Positions 1 through 10,539 of a stretch of 64,000 nucleotides of DNA are shown in pieces. The position numbers and the translations under genes are program-made. The notes beneath the pieces were generated by a model, which was given only the letters and a program-made list of their open reading frames with translations, was not told the origin of the DNA and made no database searches. This DNA comes from Plotosus lineatus (taxonomy: Eukaryota; Chordata; Actinopteri; Siluriformes; Plotosidae), in NCBI GenBank assembly GCA_024760905.1, contig CM045731.1:22547001-22611000 (forward strand), read 5' to 3'. Position 1 is the first letter of the stretch; each line of letters starts with the position of its first letter.

Positions 1-52
1 AGGGGGGGGGGTCTTGGTCCAAATTAACCGTGGAAAGAGAGGGATCCCTGTA
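1..52 (+). mobile_element. M1 MITE, right terminus (truncated by window start)
   Basis: The sequence ends with AATTAACCGTGG and GGGATCCCTG followed by TA. These match the right end of the complete M1 copy at 25182-25620. Only the last ~50 bp are visible. Confidence 0.75.
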
Positions 53-160
53 CATCAAAAATATTTTAAAATTCTAAATAAATCATGGAAGGAGTCTCCA
101 GTCCCAACATCATCAATCATAAGCTTTGTTGTTGCCTGTGAACAAAATCCGATCCACACC

Positions 161-740
161 CCTGCAAGGTTTTTCACGAAGCTTAGTGGGAACACTACTC
201 TACTTGAGTCCGTAATATAGTTTGCTTTTAGACTGTTCAAGGTCATACCAAAGTCTTAAAGTTTTAGAGAACAACAGTTGCCACTAAAAATTGCTTATAT
301 CTAATAGAAAAAAGTGATGTAGATCTCTTAACACAATAAGGGACAGATAGGAAACTATATACAAACATTGAAATTACATTAACCCCTTTGACCATGAATG
401 ACTTTGAAAGATCAAAATAAAGATCACAGAATTCTTAGTGTGTATAACTTTGAAATGAGTGTCCAAACACATGCAATTAGTATTAAATACTAATCCATTA
501 ATCCATACCTGAACTTTTAATGAGAGATATAAATGTGATCGGAAATGACCTTGAAAGATTAAACCCCAGCTATCACATAAAGCCCTCAAATGAAAGAGAT
601 TTGTCACTAATTCAGTCACGTCCACTTTCTACAGAACATACTGCAAAACAAACACATAGCTAATCAAAACCAGAACCCATAAGGTCACTATTTGCTACAT
701 TATCCATGCTGTGTGGTGGAGGTTCTTTGCACTTTGACTT
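161..740 (+). repeat. Unclassified dispersed repeat, copy 1
   Basis: Both ends resemble a second stretch at 6745-7290. The left end shares GTGGGAACA followed by a TACTTGAGTC-like motif, and the right end shares ATGCTGTGTGG followed by GAGGT. The middle is diverged. It contains several short 'gacctt/gactttgaaagat' phrases. No ORF of note. The family is not recognised. Confidence 0.45.
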
Positions 741-1280
741 TTTTTTTTTTTCTTAGATTCAAATTCAGCAATCTAAGGATCACGCTTTGAAGGATCACCC
801 TGGCCGATCACGACTTTCTATAACATTAATAATGAAATGAATACAAGAAAAAGTGAAGAAATACTTCTGTGGCCTTTACATATCTGTGAGGATAATAATT
901 CTAAGAAATCTATGTATTTTAAGCATTGTGTCATGAAAAAAATCTGATAACAACCGGATCTGACAAAATAGAATGTTCTGAAGCTTATGCTTCACAGGCC
1001 TTATTGAAGTTTGCCTCGGGGAACTTGCATTGTCTTTTCCAAATAATAAACAAGACTAATTGAACAAAACTTAGGCATTTCCCTCGAGAAATGACCTTTT
1101 TCAGTTGGCGCCAAAGAGCTGTGTTTGACGTCCTCTGATGTAGTGTATAAACAACGGTCAACTAATTTTAACAGCTATATGTATTAGTCAGGGCAGACTC
1201 ATTTCATGATCTCAAATTTAGGTTTGTAAATGTATTAAGAAATCTTGTGTCTCAAAATTAATACAAATGATAAATGTGTT
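741..1280. other. AT-rich DNA, nothing recognised
   Basis: No ORF, tRNA-like head, TIR or long microsatellite is visible apart from a short T run near 740. Confidence 0.5.
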
Positions 1281-1626
1281 CAGTTCATTTTCTGTCACCG
1301 CTTAATCCTAATTAAGGTCGTTGGGAGGCTGGCACCAATCCCAGCCAACCACAGGATAGGGCGGGGTACACCCGGATAGCTCGCCAGGCCATTGCAGGGT
1401 GGAAACACGGTGATGGCTTTGCAGCTACTCTTGTCGAGAGTCAGCAATGGTTCTTTTACATGGACTTCTCACCACAGACAGTGAGAGACATGGCCGGCCT
1501 TTGATAACCCAGTTTTCTGCACTGGGGGAGACAGTGACAACCTGTGGTGTGGTGAGTCTGTCCTTGAACCCTCAACCTTGGGATCATTGATCCATCACCC
1601 TTTACCACTAGGACACCACTACCCTG
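1281..1626 (-). mobile_element. SINE-A copy
   Basis: On the minus strand this reads as a tRNA-related head (box A-like GGTCTAGTGG, box B-like GGTTCGAGTCC, both decayed here). A body follows with 'ggccggccatgtctctcac' and 'aaaagaaccattgctgac', then an L2-like tail ending in CCTAATTAGG and CGGT..CAGAAAATGAACTG. The same plan recurs many times in the window. Pol III transcription from the head and LINE-supplied retrotransposition are known for such SINEs. This copy is diverged. Confidence 0.8.
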
Positions 1627-1638
1627 ACAAATGTTGTT

Positions 1639-1973
1639 CAGTTCATTTTCTGTAACTGCTTAATCCTAATTAGGGTCATGGGGAGGCTGGTGTCCCTCCC
1701 AGCTGACTCCAAGGGAGGGCAGAGTACACCCTCGCCCGCTCGCCAGGCCATCGCAGGGCGAAAACACACTGATGGCTTTGCAGCTACTCTTGTCAAAAGA
1801 GACATGGCCGGCCTCGTTCCTCTTGTTGAAAGAGACATGGTGAGAGACATGGCCGGCCTTTGATAACCCAGTTAACTTCCCTTGGGGGAGAGTGACAACC
1901 TTGTGGAGAGTGGGACTCGAACCCCCAACCTTCTGGATACAGTGCCCCATACCACTAGGCAAACCCTGCCCTG
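1639..1973 (-). mobile_element. SINE-A copy, adjacent to the previous one
   Basis: Same family and strand as 1281-1626. It carries an internal duplication of the 'agagacatgg(ccggcc)' phrase near 1800-1860. ACAAATG occurs before the first copy, between the copies and after this one (1263, 1627, 1974), as expected if target-site duplications bracket both insertions. Confidence 0.8.
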
Positions 1974-2097
1974 ACAAATGTGTGAAATTATATTTAGATT
2001 ACTGAACCATACTTGGCTTAGTAAGAACTAAACGTCATGTCATCTTTGTGGACAAATTCCACACACACTTACTTATTTGCCAACATGTTCACTCTTT

Positions 2098-2150
2098 CTA
2101 GGGTGATGGGGAGGCTAGAGCACACCCTGAACAGCTTGCCCATTCAAAAC
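2098..2150 (-). repeat. SINE tail fragment
   Basis: A short piece resembling the SINE-A/C L2-like tail ('agggtgatggggaggct' then 'acaccctgaacagcttgcc'). Too short to assign a family. Confidence 0.4.
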
Positions 2151-2260
2151 AAGGTCTATCCTTGCAGATGTGCTTAATTACACCACCGAGCCACGTCTTC
2201 TTCTTCTTCTTTTCCTTTCGGCTTTTCCCTTCAAGGGTCGCCACAGCAAACCATCCGCCT

Positions 2261-4228
2261 TCAGCTCACCCTATCCTCTGCATCTTCTACTCTTACTCCA
2301 ACTACCTTCATGTCCTCCTTCACCACATCCATAAATCTTTTCTTTGGTCTTCCTCTCGACCTTCTGCCTGGTAGCTCCAACCTCAGCATCCTACTACCAA
2401 TACACGCACTATCCCTACTCTGTACATGTCCAAACCATCTCAATCTAGCCTCTCTGACTTTGTCTCCAAAACCTCTAACATGTGCTGTCCCTCTGATGTA
2501 CTCATTCCTGATCCTATCCATCCTCATTACTCCCAAAGAGAACCTCAACATTTTCATCTCTGATACCTCCAGCTCAGCCTCCTGTCTTCTCCCCAGGGCC
2601 ACTGTTTCTAAACCATACAACATCGTTGGCCTCATCACCGTCTTGTAAACTTTTCCTTTCATTCTTGTCGATACCTTCCTATCACACATCACACCAGACA
2701 CTTTTTTCCAACCATTCCAACCTGCCTGCACATGCTTCACCTCTTTTCCACACTCTCTATTGCTCTGGATTGTTGAGCCTAAGTACTTAAAATCCTCCAC
2801 CTTCTTTATCTCTGCTCCCTGTAACCTCTCCGTTCCTCTTGGGTCCTTGTCGTTCACACACATGTATTCTGTTTTACTGAGGCAAACATCATAGTCTATG
2901 GAGATTGTTGTCTAACTTCGTCTGTCAGCCTGTCCATCACCATAGCAAACAAGAAGGGGCTCAGAGCTGACCCTTGATGCAGTCCCACCTCCACCTTGAA
3001 CTCTTCTGTCACACTGACAGCACACCTCACCACTGTCTTACATCTCTTATACATGTCCTGCACCACTCTAACATACTTCTCTGCCACTCCAGACTTCCTC
3101 ATGCAATACCACAGTTCCCCTCTTGGCACCCTGTCATATGCTTTCTCCAGATCCACAAAGGCACAATGCAGCTCCTTCTGACCTTCTCTGTACTTCTCTA
3201 TTAACATCCTCAAGGCAAAACTGCATCTGTGGTGCTCTTTCTTGGCATGAAACCAAACTGTTGTTCACAAATTCTGACCTCTGCCCTTAGTCTAGCTTCC
3301 ATTATTCTTTCCCATAACTTCATTGTATGGCTCATCAACTTTATCCCTCTGTAGTTGCCACAACTCTGCACATCTCCCTTGTTCTTAAAAATGGGCACAA
3401 GCACACTTGTCCTCCATTCCTCCGGCATCTGCTCACTCGCTAAGACCTTGTTGAATGTTCTTGTCAGAAAATCTACAGCTACTTCTCCTAGACACTTCCA
3501 TACCACCACCGGTATGTCATCAGGACCAACTGCCTTTCCACTTTTCATCATCTTCAATGCCCTCTTCACTTCACCCTTACTAATATTTTCTACTTCCTGG
3601 TCCTCAACAGTCACCTCTTCTACTCTTTTTTCTCTCTCATTTTCCTCATTCATTGGCTCTTCAAAGTACTGTTTCCATCTTCCCAGCACACTCTGTCATC
3701 ATTCAACACGTTTTCCACTCTATCCTTAATCACTGTAACTTGCTGCACGTCCTTCCCATCTCTATTTCTCTGCTGTGCCAACCTGTATAAATAATTTTCT
3801 CCCTCCGTACTGTCCAACCTAGCATCCAAGTCATCATACGCCCTCTGCTTGGCCTTTGACACCACTACCTTCGCCTTACGCTGTGTCTCCCTGTACTCTT
3901 GTTTACTCTCTTCGGTCCTCTCTATGTCCCATTTCTTCTTAGCTAACATCTTATTTTGTACACACTCCTGCACTTCCTCATTACAGCACCAAGTCTCCTT
4001 ATCTACTGTTCTTCCAGAGGACACGCCGAGTACTCTTCTACCTGTCTCCCTGATCACATTAGCAGTAGTTGTCCAGTCACCTGGAAGCACTTCCTGACCA
4101 CCCAAAACCTGTTTCAACTCCTCCTTGAAGACAACACGACACTCGTCCTTTTTCAGTTTCCACCACCACTTGTCTTCTGCTCTGCCTTTGCCTTCTTCAC
4201 CTTTCTTACCATCAGCGTCATCCTGCAC
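2261..4228 (-). pseudogene. RTE linker and reverse transcriptase region, copy 1
   Basis: Blocks in order on the minus strand: a charged linker (4228-3690), fingers with GKAVGPDDIP and NYRGIKLMSH (3689-3210), palm motif A AFVDLEKAYDRVPR, then GLHQGSALSPFLF (3213-2896), and a thumb/C-terminal part with EFKYLGST-like DFKYLGST, RLRWFGHVQ and GRRSRGRPKKRFMDVV (2863-2261). Frameshifts separate the blocks. After TMMFA the sequence jumps to LSKTEYMCVN, so the FADD catalytic box and about 40 following residues are deleted near 2883. No polymerase activity is possible. Confidence 0.88.
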
Positions 4229-5198
4229 ACCACCATCCTATGCTGTTTGGCAACACTCTCACCCACTACTACTTTGCAGTCAGTGACTTCCTTCAAATTA
4301 CATCGCCTACACAAGATGTAGTCTACCTGTGTGCTCTTACCTCCACTTTGATAAGTCACCCTATGCTCCTCTCTCTTCTGGAAAAAATAATTTATCACAG
4401 CTATTTCCATTCTTTTTGCAAAATCGATCAACATCTGTCCTTCTGTGTTCCTATCCTGGATACCAAACCTGCCCATCACTTCCTCGTCCTTTCTGTTGCC
4501 TGCACCAACATGTCCATTGAAGTCTGCACCAATGACCACTCTTTCACCTCTGGGGGTTCTCTGCATCACTTCACCTAATTGACTCCAGAATCTCTCCTTC
4601 TCTTCTAGCTCACATCCTGCCTGTGGGGCATAAGCACTAACAACACTGAGCATCACACCTTCAATTTCTAACTTGAGACTCGTCATTCTGTCTGACACTC
4701 TTTTCACTTCCAGAACATTCCTGACAAACCCCTCCTTCAAGATGACTCCTACTCCATTTCTCTTCCCATCCACATCATGATAAAACAGCTTAAACCCCGC
4801 TCCTTTGCTTCTAGCCTTGCTACCGTTCCACCTGGTCTCCTGAACACAGTATGTCCACCTTCCCTCATCTGCATCATGTCAGCCAGCTCTCTACCTGTCA
4901 TAGTTCCAACATTCAAAGTCCCTATTCTCAGTCCTAAACTCATGCTTTTCCTCTTCTCTCTCTGCCTACGGACACGCCTCCCACCTCTCCTTCTTCGACC
5001 TCTCCTTCTTCGACCTCTCCTTCCTCGACCAACAGTAGTCCAATTTCCACCAGCACCCTGTTGGTTAACAGCACTGATGGCGGTCGTTGTTAACCCAGGC
5101 CTCGACCGATCTGGTATGAAATTTGTCTTTACGGTTTGCATTTTGTATTCTGGTAAAAGTTTTACGCCAGATGCCCTTCCTGTCGCAACCCTTTGCAT
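4153..5198 (-). pseudogene. RTE endonuclease region, copy 1
   Basis: The N-terminus is Arg/Gly-rich, encoded by a 15-bp direct repeat near 4990-5033 that is absent from copy 2. It leads into GTLNVGTMTGRELADMM. A frameshift at about 4770-4860 separates this from the rest of the endonuclease: SAYAPQAGCELEEKERFW, ADFNGHVGAG and QVDYILCRR. The DFN motif, which carries a catalytic Asp in APE-like nucleases, is intact here, unlike copy 2. In the living element it would nick target DNA in the nucleus to prime reverse transcription. It resembles the sequence known from craniofacial development protein 2-like database entries, which derive from this retrotransposon group. Confidence 0.85.
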
Positions 5199-5639
5199 TT
5201 ATCCGGGCTTGGGACAGGCGTGAGGGTGGGCACTTGTTTGTGCCACCCCCTCATGGCTGCATTCTCCCACTCTCTGCTCATATAAAATCTACTGTAACAC
5301 ATACTGCATTATCTATTTGACCATTATTAGTTTTCTAGCATGTCATCAGCGAAATCAAGATAGTTTTTCAATCAGTATTTCATAAGTAAATTTTGAGAGA
5401 GAAATTTCTGTATATCTCTACTTGTTGGGGTAGGGCGTTGGGAGTATACCCTGTGGCTTTATTGATGATAGTACTTGTGCACTTGAGAAAATGATGAGGT
5501 GACGCTTCATTGCACATGGGTAGGTCACTTTGAAAAGTGGACCAAATGCAGTTTGAGCTAAACATGTGTATCTGCACAATTTGAGGAGTGTATTGGAACC
5601 CAATATAAGGGCTCAATAATGTGTAGACATTTTGGTAGT

Positions 5640-5935
5640 CTACTGCACGTCACAATGCCACGTCTATGACATGAACAAGGTCTCTGGACAATGAGTATGG
5701 TGGAAGCCAGGCTCAGCTACAGTGAAGTAGCGAAGCATATGGGTTGTACACAACCGACCAACAGAAACCTGACTGACAGCAATAGCATGTCAGTTGACGA
5801 CAGGCCATGTCCAGGGTGGAAGAGAGTGACGACTCCTGAATGGGAGCCTCCGGTTGCAGCGCTTGCGGGATCACTGCGAATTACCGCTTGTATCACCGCC
5901 GGTATCAACGCAAATGGAAGCTATACCCAGTACTA
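5640..5935 (+). pseudogene. Tc1-like transposase, N-terminal DNA-binding fragment
   Basis: In one frame from 5691 the protein reads MSMVEARLSYSEVAKHMG, followed by DDRPCPGWKRVTTPEW and ITACITAGIN. This follows the paired HTH layout of Tc1/IS630 transposases: a first helix-turn-helix, a linker like 'RPRPGRPRVTTP', then the second HTH. A start-like ATGCCACGTC lies at 5655 with stops between it and 5691. The sequence then loses homology, so the DDE catalytic domain is missing, probably by internal deletion. Flanks (5290-5640 and 5935-6190) may be the element's ends, but I cannot see TIRs. The assignment rests on remembered family patterns. Confidence 0.6.
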
Positions 5936-6364
5936 ACTGTTGTGACTTTTATTTTGATGGGTGCCATATTGTTTTGTTATTTTTAGTGTTGACAATTTAT
6001 TCTTGACACTTTTGTTTGTTGTTTTTTCTTTCCTTTTTTTTTTTTTTTTTTTTCCAAGGCAGCATGTTGAACAAATTAGAAAACAATCAGTTTTGGGTAC
6101 TAGAAGAAATATTTTGTAGAAATGTATGGCCTCACAGTGTTTTATGACTGTCAGTATAGTCGTTTAATAATCAATATAATGTACTGTATACCAAGCTAGT
6201 CATGACATAATGTCAAATAACTCTTTAATAGCAAAGTGATACCAGAAACATCTGCAATGAATCAAGCTCCTGAACTCACTTTCGGGATAGACAAGCTGAA
6301 GTGGGTCCTCTGAATATTCCACAACATTTATCATAACCATAAACAGATAATATATGAACCCCAG

Positions 6365-6540
6365 TGCAGCTAACTGAGTTATCAAAGGCCGGCCATGTCT
6401 CTTACTGTCTGTGGTGTGAGACATGTAAAAGAACCATTGCTGACTTTTGACGAGAATATCTGCAAAAGCCATCATCGTGTTTCTGCCCTGCGATGGCCTG
6501 GCGAGAAGTCCAGGGTGTACTCTGCCCTCGCCTGGAGTCA
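6365..6540 (+). mobile_element. SINE-A fragment
   Basis: Contains the body 'gagttatcaaaggccggcc', 'aaaagaaccattgctgac' and the start of the tail 'gatggcctggcgag' to 'tactctgccctcgcct'. The tRNA head and the end of the tail are missing. Confidence 0.8.
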
Positions 6541-6677
6541 GAAAGTAAACAATGAATGAAGATAACTTATGAGTAATTTGGTATAATTTGGTGCATTTCA
6601 TCGTGTCTTCCTGTTGCTTTCTCATTACAAACTGGAGTTTTGGTGGAGGTACTATAATTACTAGTGGTTAATGTTTG

Positions 6678-6711
<34 letters not shown>

Positions 6712-6744
6712 GTTTTTTTTTCTGCGTAAAATTTCTTGACCACA

Positions 6745-7290
6745 ACCTTGCATGAACTTACACCAAACTTGGTGGGAACATTGCCCTACGTGAGTCACTG
6801 AGATTATTTAATTTCGGAATGTCAAAATTGAATGGGAAGGTCAGAAAAGGGTCAAAACAGTTTGGAGAAACGAAATGATTACTTTTGACCTTAAGTTAAA
6901 CTCCGGTCATCTTGAAAATGGTTTTTTGTTTGTTTGCTTGATTTTTTTCAAGATAATTTTATCAGATTGAAGAGGGCTAAGCCATTGGTCCAAAAGCCCT
7001 ACTCATACACAATGGCTAATTTGCTTAAATCAGTTGAGCACCCTACTCAGTTGAGTTAGGGACCATACTTGGTTTAATTAGAAACCCTGCTTGGGCCAAA
7101 TTGGCATCCTACATGGGTCAGTTGGATATCTCACTCAGTTCATTAGGGCATATTGTACCCTACTCCAATGTGAACCAATGGGCTGTCTGAATAGAGGGCT
7201 GTAACCCATCATATCCATGCACTATATAACAACTATAGTATCTATGCTGTGTGGCAGAGGTACCGCTCCCTCTATGACTGTTTGACTAGT
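6745..7290 (+). repeat. Unclassified dispersed repeat, copy 2
   Basis: Pairs with 161-740 at both ends (GGTGGGAACA near 6770; ATGCTGTGTGG near 7241). The interior at 7010-7175 is a decayed array of phrases such as 'accctactcagttgag', with a period of roughly 20-25 bp. Confidence 0.4.
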
Positions 7291-7299
7291 TTTATTTGT

Positions 7300-7860
7300 T
7301 TTATTCTTTTCCTAGAAGAGCATAGCATGCACACTTTGACAAGCTGAACAATTTTTAGACCGAAAGTAAAGCACTATAATTATCCAAGTACATGTGTTTG
7401 TCCGCGTGTTTTATTTAGCATTTGTAAGTTAAAGGTTTTACCCCTTCTACCTTCTGTAAAACCTGACACAATGAACCAGTCAAGCATGAGCGAGAAGAAT
7501 TCAGTTGTTTTGCATAAGGAGAGTCAAAGATCAGCACTAAATCCTGTGTAATCTCCCTGTAAGCTAGTGAGCAGCACCGAAAAATACCCGGAAGCTGAAG
7601 AATCAGAGCTCCGGCTCACTCATGCAGCCAAAATAAATGTGTTACATATGAGCAGTTCACATGCACAAGTTTTGTTTCTTTCGAATACTTTTTTTTTTCT
7701 TATGCTGTGTTATTTATAATCTATTTGTATTCTTATTCTCTAAATCCAATAGGTACCATATGACCTAAAGTGTGTGTTCTTAACTACCATAGAGGAAAAA
7801 GTAAACTTTCAAAAATACCAGAAATGTTTATACATCTAACTTTTTCTATCATTAATATAT

Positions 7861-7862
<2 letters not shown>
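7300..7862. other. Unassigned AT-rich DNA
   Basis: No ORF or repeat recognised except short homopolymer runs. Confidence 0.5.

Positions 7863-7891
<29 letters not shown>
7863..7891. repeat. (AC)n microsatellite
   Basis: Uninterrupted dinucleotide run. An antisense His-Thr frame through it is an artefact. Confidence 0.95.
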
Positions 7892-7955
7892 TTTATATTT
7901 CTGATATAAAAAAAAAAAATCAATGAATACATAATTTAAGATTGAGGCCAAACAG

Positions 7956-7958
<3 letters not shown>

Positions 7959-8034
<76 letters not shown>
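7959..8034. repeat. (TG)n-(GTA)n compound microsatellite
   Basis: About 44 bp of TG followed directly by about 32 bp of GTA, ending just before the left TA of an M1 element. Confidence 0.95.
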
Positions 8035-8035
<1 letters not shown>

Positions 8036-8262
8036 ATACATTATACATGGATCCCTCACTTTCTGTGGTTAATTGGGACCGAGATCCCCACGCGACCATA
8101 GAAATCAAGTCGGATCACTACCCCACCCCCACCCCTCCAACTGACCTATACGTACGTATATATGTATATAATATCAATAAATACATATTCAATGCTATAA
8201 ATGCTTATAATAACAACCAAACGTTAAAAAAAATAATATAAGCTGTAAATTAAATATACATA

Positions 8263-8685
8263 CGGACACTCTCCAACTTACCAACATTCGTTTTGCAAAC
8301 ATCCGAGACCGAGGTCGAAAGTGAAAGTGAAACGAAGTTGAAGAACAAGTAAAAATAGAAATAGGATAAAATCTATAGAAATATATATCATAAATCTAAG
8401 TATGAAATATGATTAAACATTTTCCTGAGGTACACTTAATACTAGGATCCAGCAGAGGGGGCGTGGCTTACACGTACTTTACACCGGAAGTCCTGGAAGA
8501 GAAGCAGAACAGTACATTTCTGAGCTCCTGACAAAAGTTTCAAAGAAGAAACAAATTGACTCCAGTATTATAATGAACTGGATCAGAGTGAAACTCTCTG
8601 TAAATCTGATCAGATCCGCTGTGCTGTGCTTGAGAGGAACCAGGAGTTTAAACATGGGACATAATGATATTGATAATGTGATGAT

Positions 8686-8716
<31 letters not shown>

Positions 8717-8875
8717 GTCGTGTACAGTACAAACTCGTATAGGATAGGTTACTCATACAATGTTTAAACACGTCCCCCTCTAACGAATGCTCTATAACGA
8801 CTTACAAACAAATTCATCTAAGAACCGCCATCCTGAACCTAAACCTGAACTCGTTATTAAGCTGGGGAGCGTCTG
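8263..8875. mobile_element. M2 TIR element inserted in M1
   Basis: The left end CGGACACTCTCCAACTTA is the imperfect inverse of the right end, which reads TTAAGCTGGGGAGCGTCTG. Each side is flanked by TA (8261-8262, 8876-8877). The 613-bp interior carries an (AG)n run at 8691-8716. It encodes no recognisable transposase. The ends resemble pogo/Tigger-type termini, but I cannot assign a family. Confidence 0.6.
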
Positions 8876-8883
8876 TACACAGA

Positions 8884-8909
8884 CACACACACACACACAC
8901 ACACACACA
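8884..8909. repeat. (CA)n microsatellite inside M1
   Basis: Lies at the right border of the M2 insertion, near the internal position where other M1 copies carry GT/CA arrays. Confidence 0.9.
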
Positions 8910-9289
8910 TGTGATATTGCATGAGAAGAAGAGGACACACATACATATGCTAGCATGCACACACAGATGTCACAACGTATCCAGTTTTGATAAAAGATTT
9001 TGGGTTGTTTTTTTTGTTTGTTTGTTTGTTTGCTTTTTGTTTTGTTTTGTGTTTGTTTTTTGCATAATTGACTTTGTTTTTGTGACATTTTCCATAATAC
9101 TCCCCCCCCCATTCTCCCTTAATGTTCTTATTTTTTAATTCTATGAATATTTATTGATTTATTAAAAAAAACAAACAAAAAAAAAAAAAAAACGCGGTGC
9201 ACTGAAGCCGCATTAATTGAAGCGCGAAGTAGCGAAGGATCCCTGTACTTGTATGTATTTTTCTGTGTGTACTGTTATGTTTATTCATC

Positions 9290-9345
9290 TTGTGTGTGTG
9301 TGTGTGTGTGGGTGTGGGTGTGTGTGAGAGAGAGAGGGGGGGGGA
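9290..9345. repeat. (TG)n-(GA)n-G compound tract
   Basis: TG run to 9326 followed by GA and a G-rich run. Confidence 0.9.
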
Positions 9346-9489
9346 GAGAAAGAGAGGGAGTTTGTGTATGCGTGGTAACTGACAGAACGGCAGTGAGCTG
9401 TCAGTCGTGATGGATGGGTGAATGTGGAGAGGAGCCAGGAGGGTCGAGTCTCTACCAGAACAGCTGCCGAGTGCTCTACAGAGACTGTG

Positions 9490-9490
9490 A

Positions 9491-9534
<44 letters not shown>

Positions 9535-9584
9535 TACATACAAAAGAAAACACACATACACACGTACATCATTCCCATGCAAAT

Positions 9585-9631
<47 letters not shown>
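9490..9631. repeat. (CT)n-(CA)n ... (CT)n cluster
   Basis: CT 9490-9514, CA 9515-9534, then CT 9586-9631, separated by ~50 bp. Confidence 0.95.
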
Positions 9632-9634
<3 letters not shown>

Positions 9635-9845
9635 ATACCTATAGGCTACCTATGCTTATTCTCCAACCCCCTCTCTGTCTCTGTCTCTGAATATATTCCT
9701 CTCTCCCCACAAACACATATCGTGCCTACCAACCCACTCTCTGTCTTAGACTTTCAGACCTGAACATATAACGTACACATTTTTATTTCTCACTTACTTC
9801 TGCATAAATACCATCCTCTCTGACTTCATCAAACCCCCTCCCACC

Positions 9846-9946
<101 letters not shown>

Positions 9947-10209
9947 CGTCCGTTCTGTATGTGATCTGGTTCACAGCCATTAGTAAGATTCATTTAATTG
10001 GTTATTATTAAAAGGTTGCCTTGTTCCCAGGATAATTTGCAGTTTTATTGGCTCCACAGATCCAAGGACATCAGAGTTCCAGTATAAATCATATTAAAGG
10101 GACACACCAGTGTTTTTCAACATTGTGTTTACATGTACATTTTATTTTATTATATTGCAGATGTGTCATACAAAATATTTATTTATTACACATGTGTACA
10201 AATAAACAA

Positions 10210-10345
10210 TTATTCATTCATTCATTCATTTTTGGAACTGCTTAAACTTAATGAGGATCACAGGAAGGCTGGCACCCATCTTAGCCAACTCTGGCCGAGG
10301 GCAGGGTACATCCTGGATAGTTTACCAGGCCATCACAGGGCTACA
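10210..10345 (-). mobile_element. SINE tail fragment (L2-like tail)
   Basis: Begins with a CATT repeat and 'ggaactgcttaaacttaatgagg'. It continues through 'ggctggcacccatcttagcc' to 'ccaggccatcacagggct'. This is the 3' tail shared by SINE-A and SINE-C, read on the minus strand. It has no head. Confidence 0.7.
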
Positions 10346-10364
10346 ATTATTCTTCCTTTTATCA

Positions 10365-10413
10365 AACCATCGCTTTGGCGACCCCTGAGCTAAAAGAGAA
10401 CAGCCAAAAGGAA

Positions 10414-10463
<50 letters not shown>

Positions 10464-10464
10464 G
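10365..10464 (+). mobile_element. RTE-type 3' tail with (TAA)n end
   Basis: Contains 'cgctttggcgacccctgag' and 'gaacagccaaaaggaaaa', matching the shared RTE/SINE-B 3' end, then runs into a (TAA)n tract from 10413. Confidence 0.6.
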
Positions 10465-10539
10465 AGGAAGGCTGGGGTTAAGTAAGAGTCCTGGGATGAG
10501 TACAGGATTTCATTGATTATAGCAGCAGTATGTAGATAT

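Larger units (their letters stand above)
2195..5260 (-). mobile_element. RTE-clade LINE, copy 1, nearly full length, defective
   Basis: A ~3 kb element encodes an APE-type endonuclease followed by a reverse transcriptase and has no RNase H. It ends at 2195-2210 in a short AAG repeat rather than poly(A), which is typical of the RTE/BovB group. The plus-strand copy at 36002-39046 aligns along its length, which fixes the borders to within tens of bases. The frame is broken several times, so the element is inactive. The 3' end shares GCTGTGGCGACCC...CAGCCGAAAG with the short copies at 46087, 50845, 57001 and 58150. Confidence 0.9.
8044..9247 (-). mobile_element. M1 MITE with nested M2 element
   Basis: The left end reads TA then CATGGATCCCTCAC...GGTTAATTGGG. 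The right end reads AGCGAAGGATCCCTG then TA. Both match the M1 ends at 25182-25620 in reversed order, so the element lies on the minus strand. The interior 'gttattataagcatttatagcat' (read in reverse at 8180-8215) is also M1. Removing the M2 insertion at 8263-8875 leaves ~590 bp. The TA flanks point to the Tc1/mariner superfamily; no transposase is encoded. Confidence 0.75.

Noticed and set aside
1638..1977. Overlapping frames of 60-100 codons on both strands
   Set aside because: They lie in SINE-A copies; the same peptides (for example 'TRTPNLWISDPAPY') recur at other SINE copies.
7784..8241. Open frames with His-Thr, Cys-Val or Ser runs across CA/GT/GTA arrays (also at 24136-24863, 35553-36102, 41527-41818, 47253-47599)
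   Set aside because: They are translations of simple repeats without start context or domain.
8449..8467. CTCF-like site (CCAGCAGAGGGGGCGTGG)
   Set aside because: It has extra G bases against the core motif, and a single match in 64 kb carries no weight.
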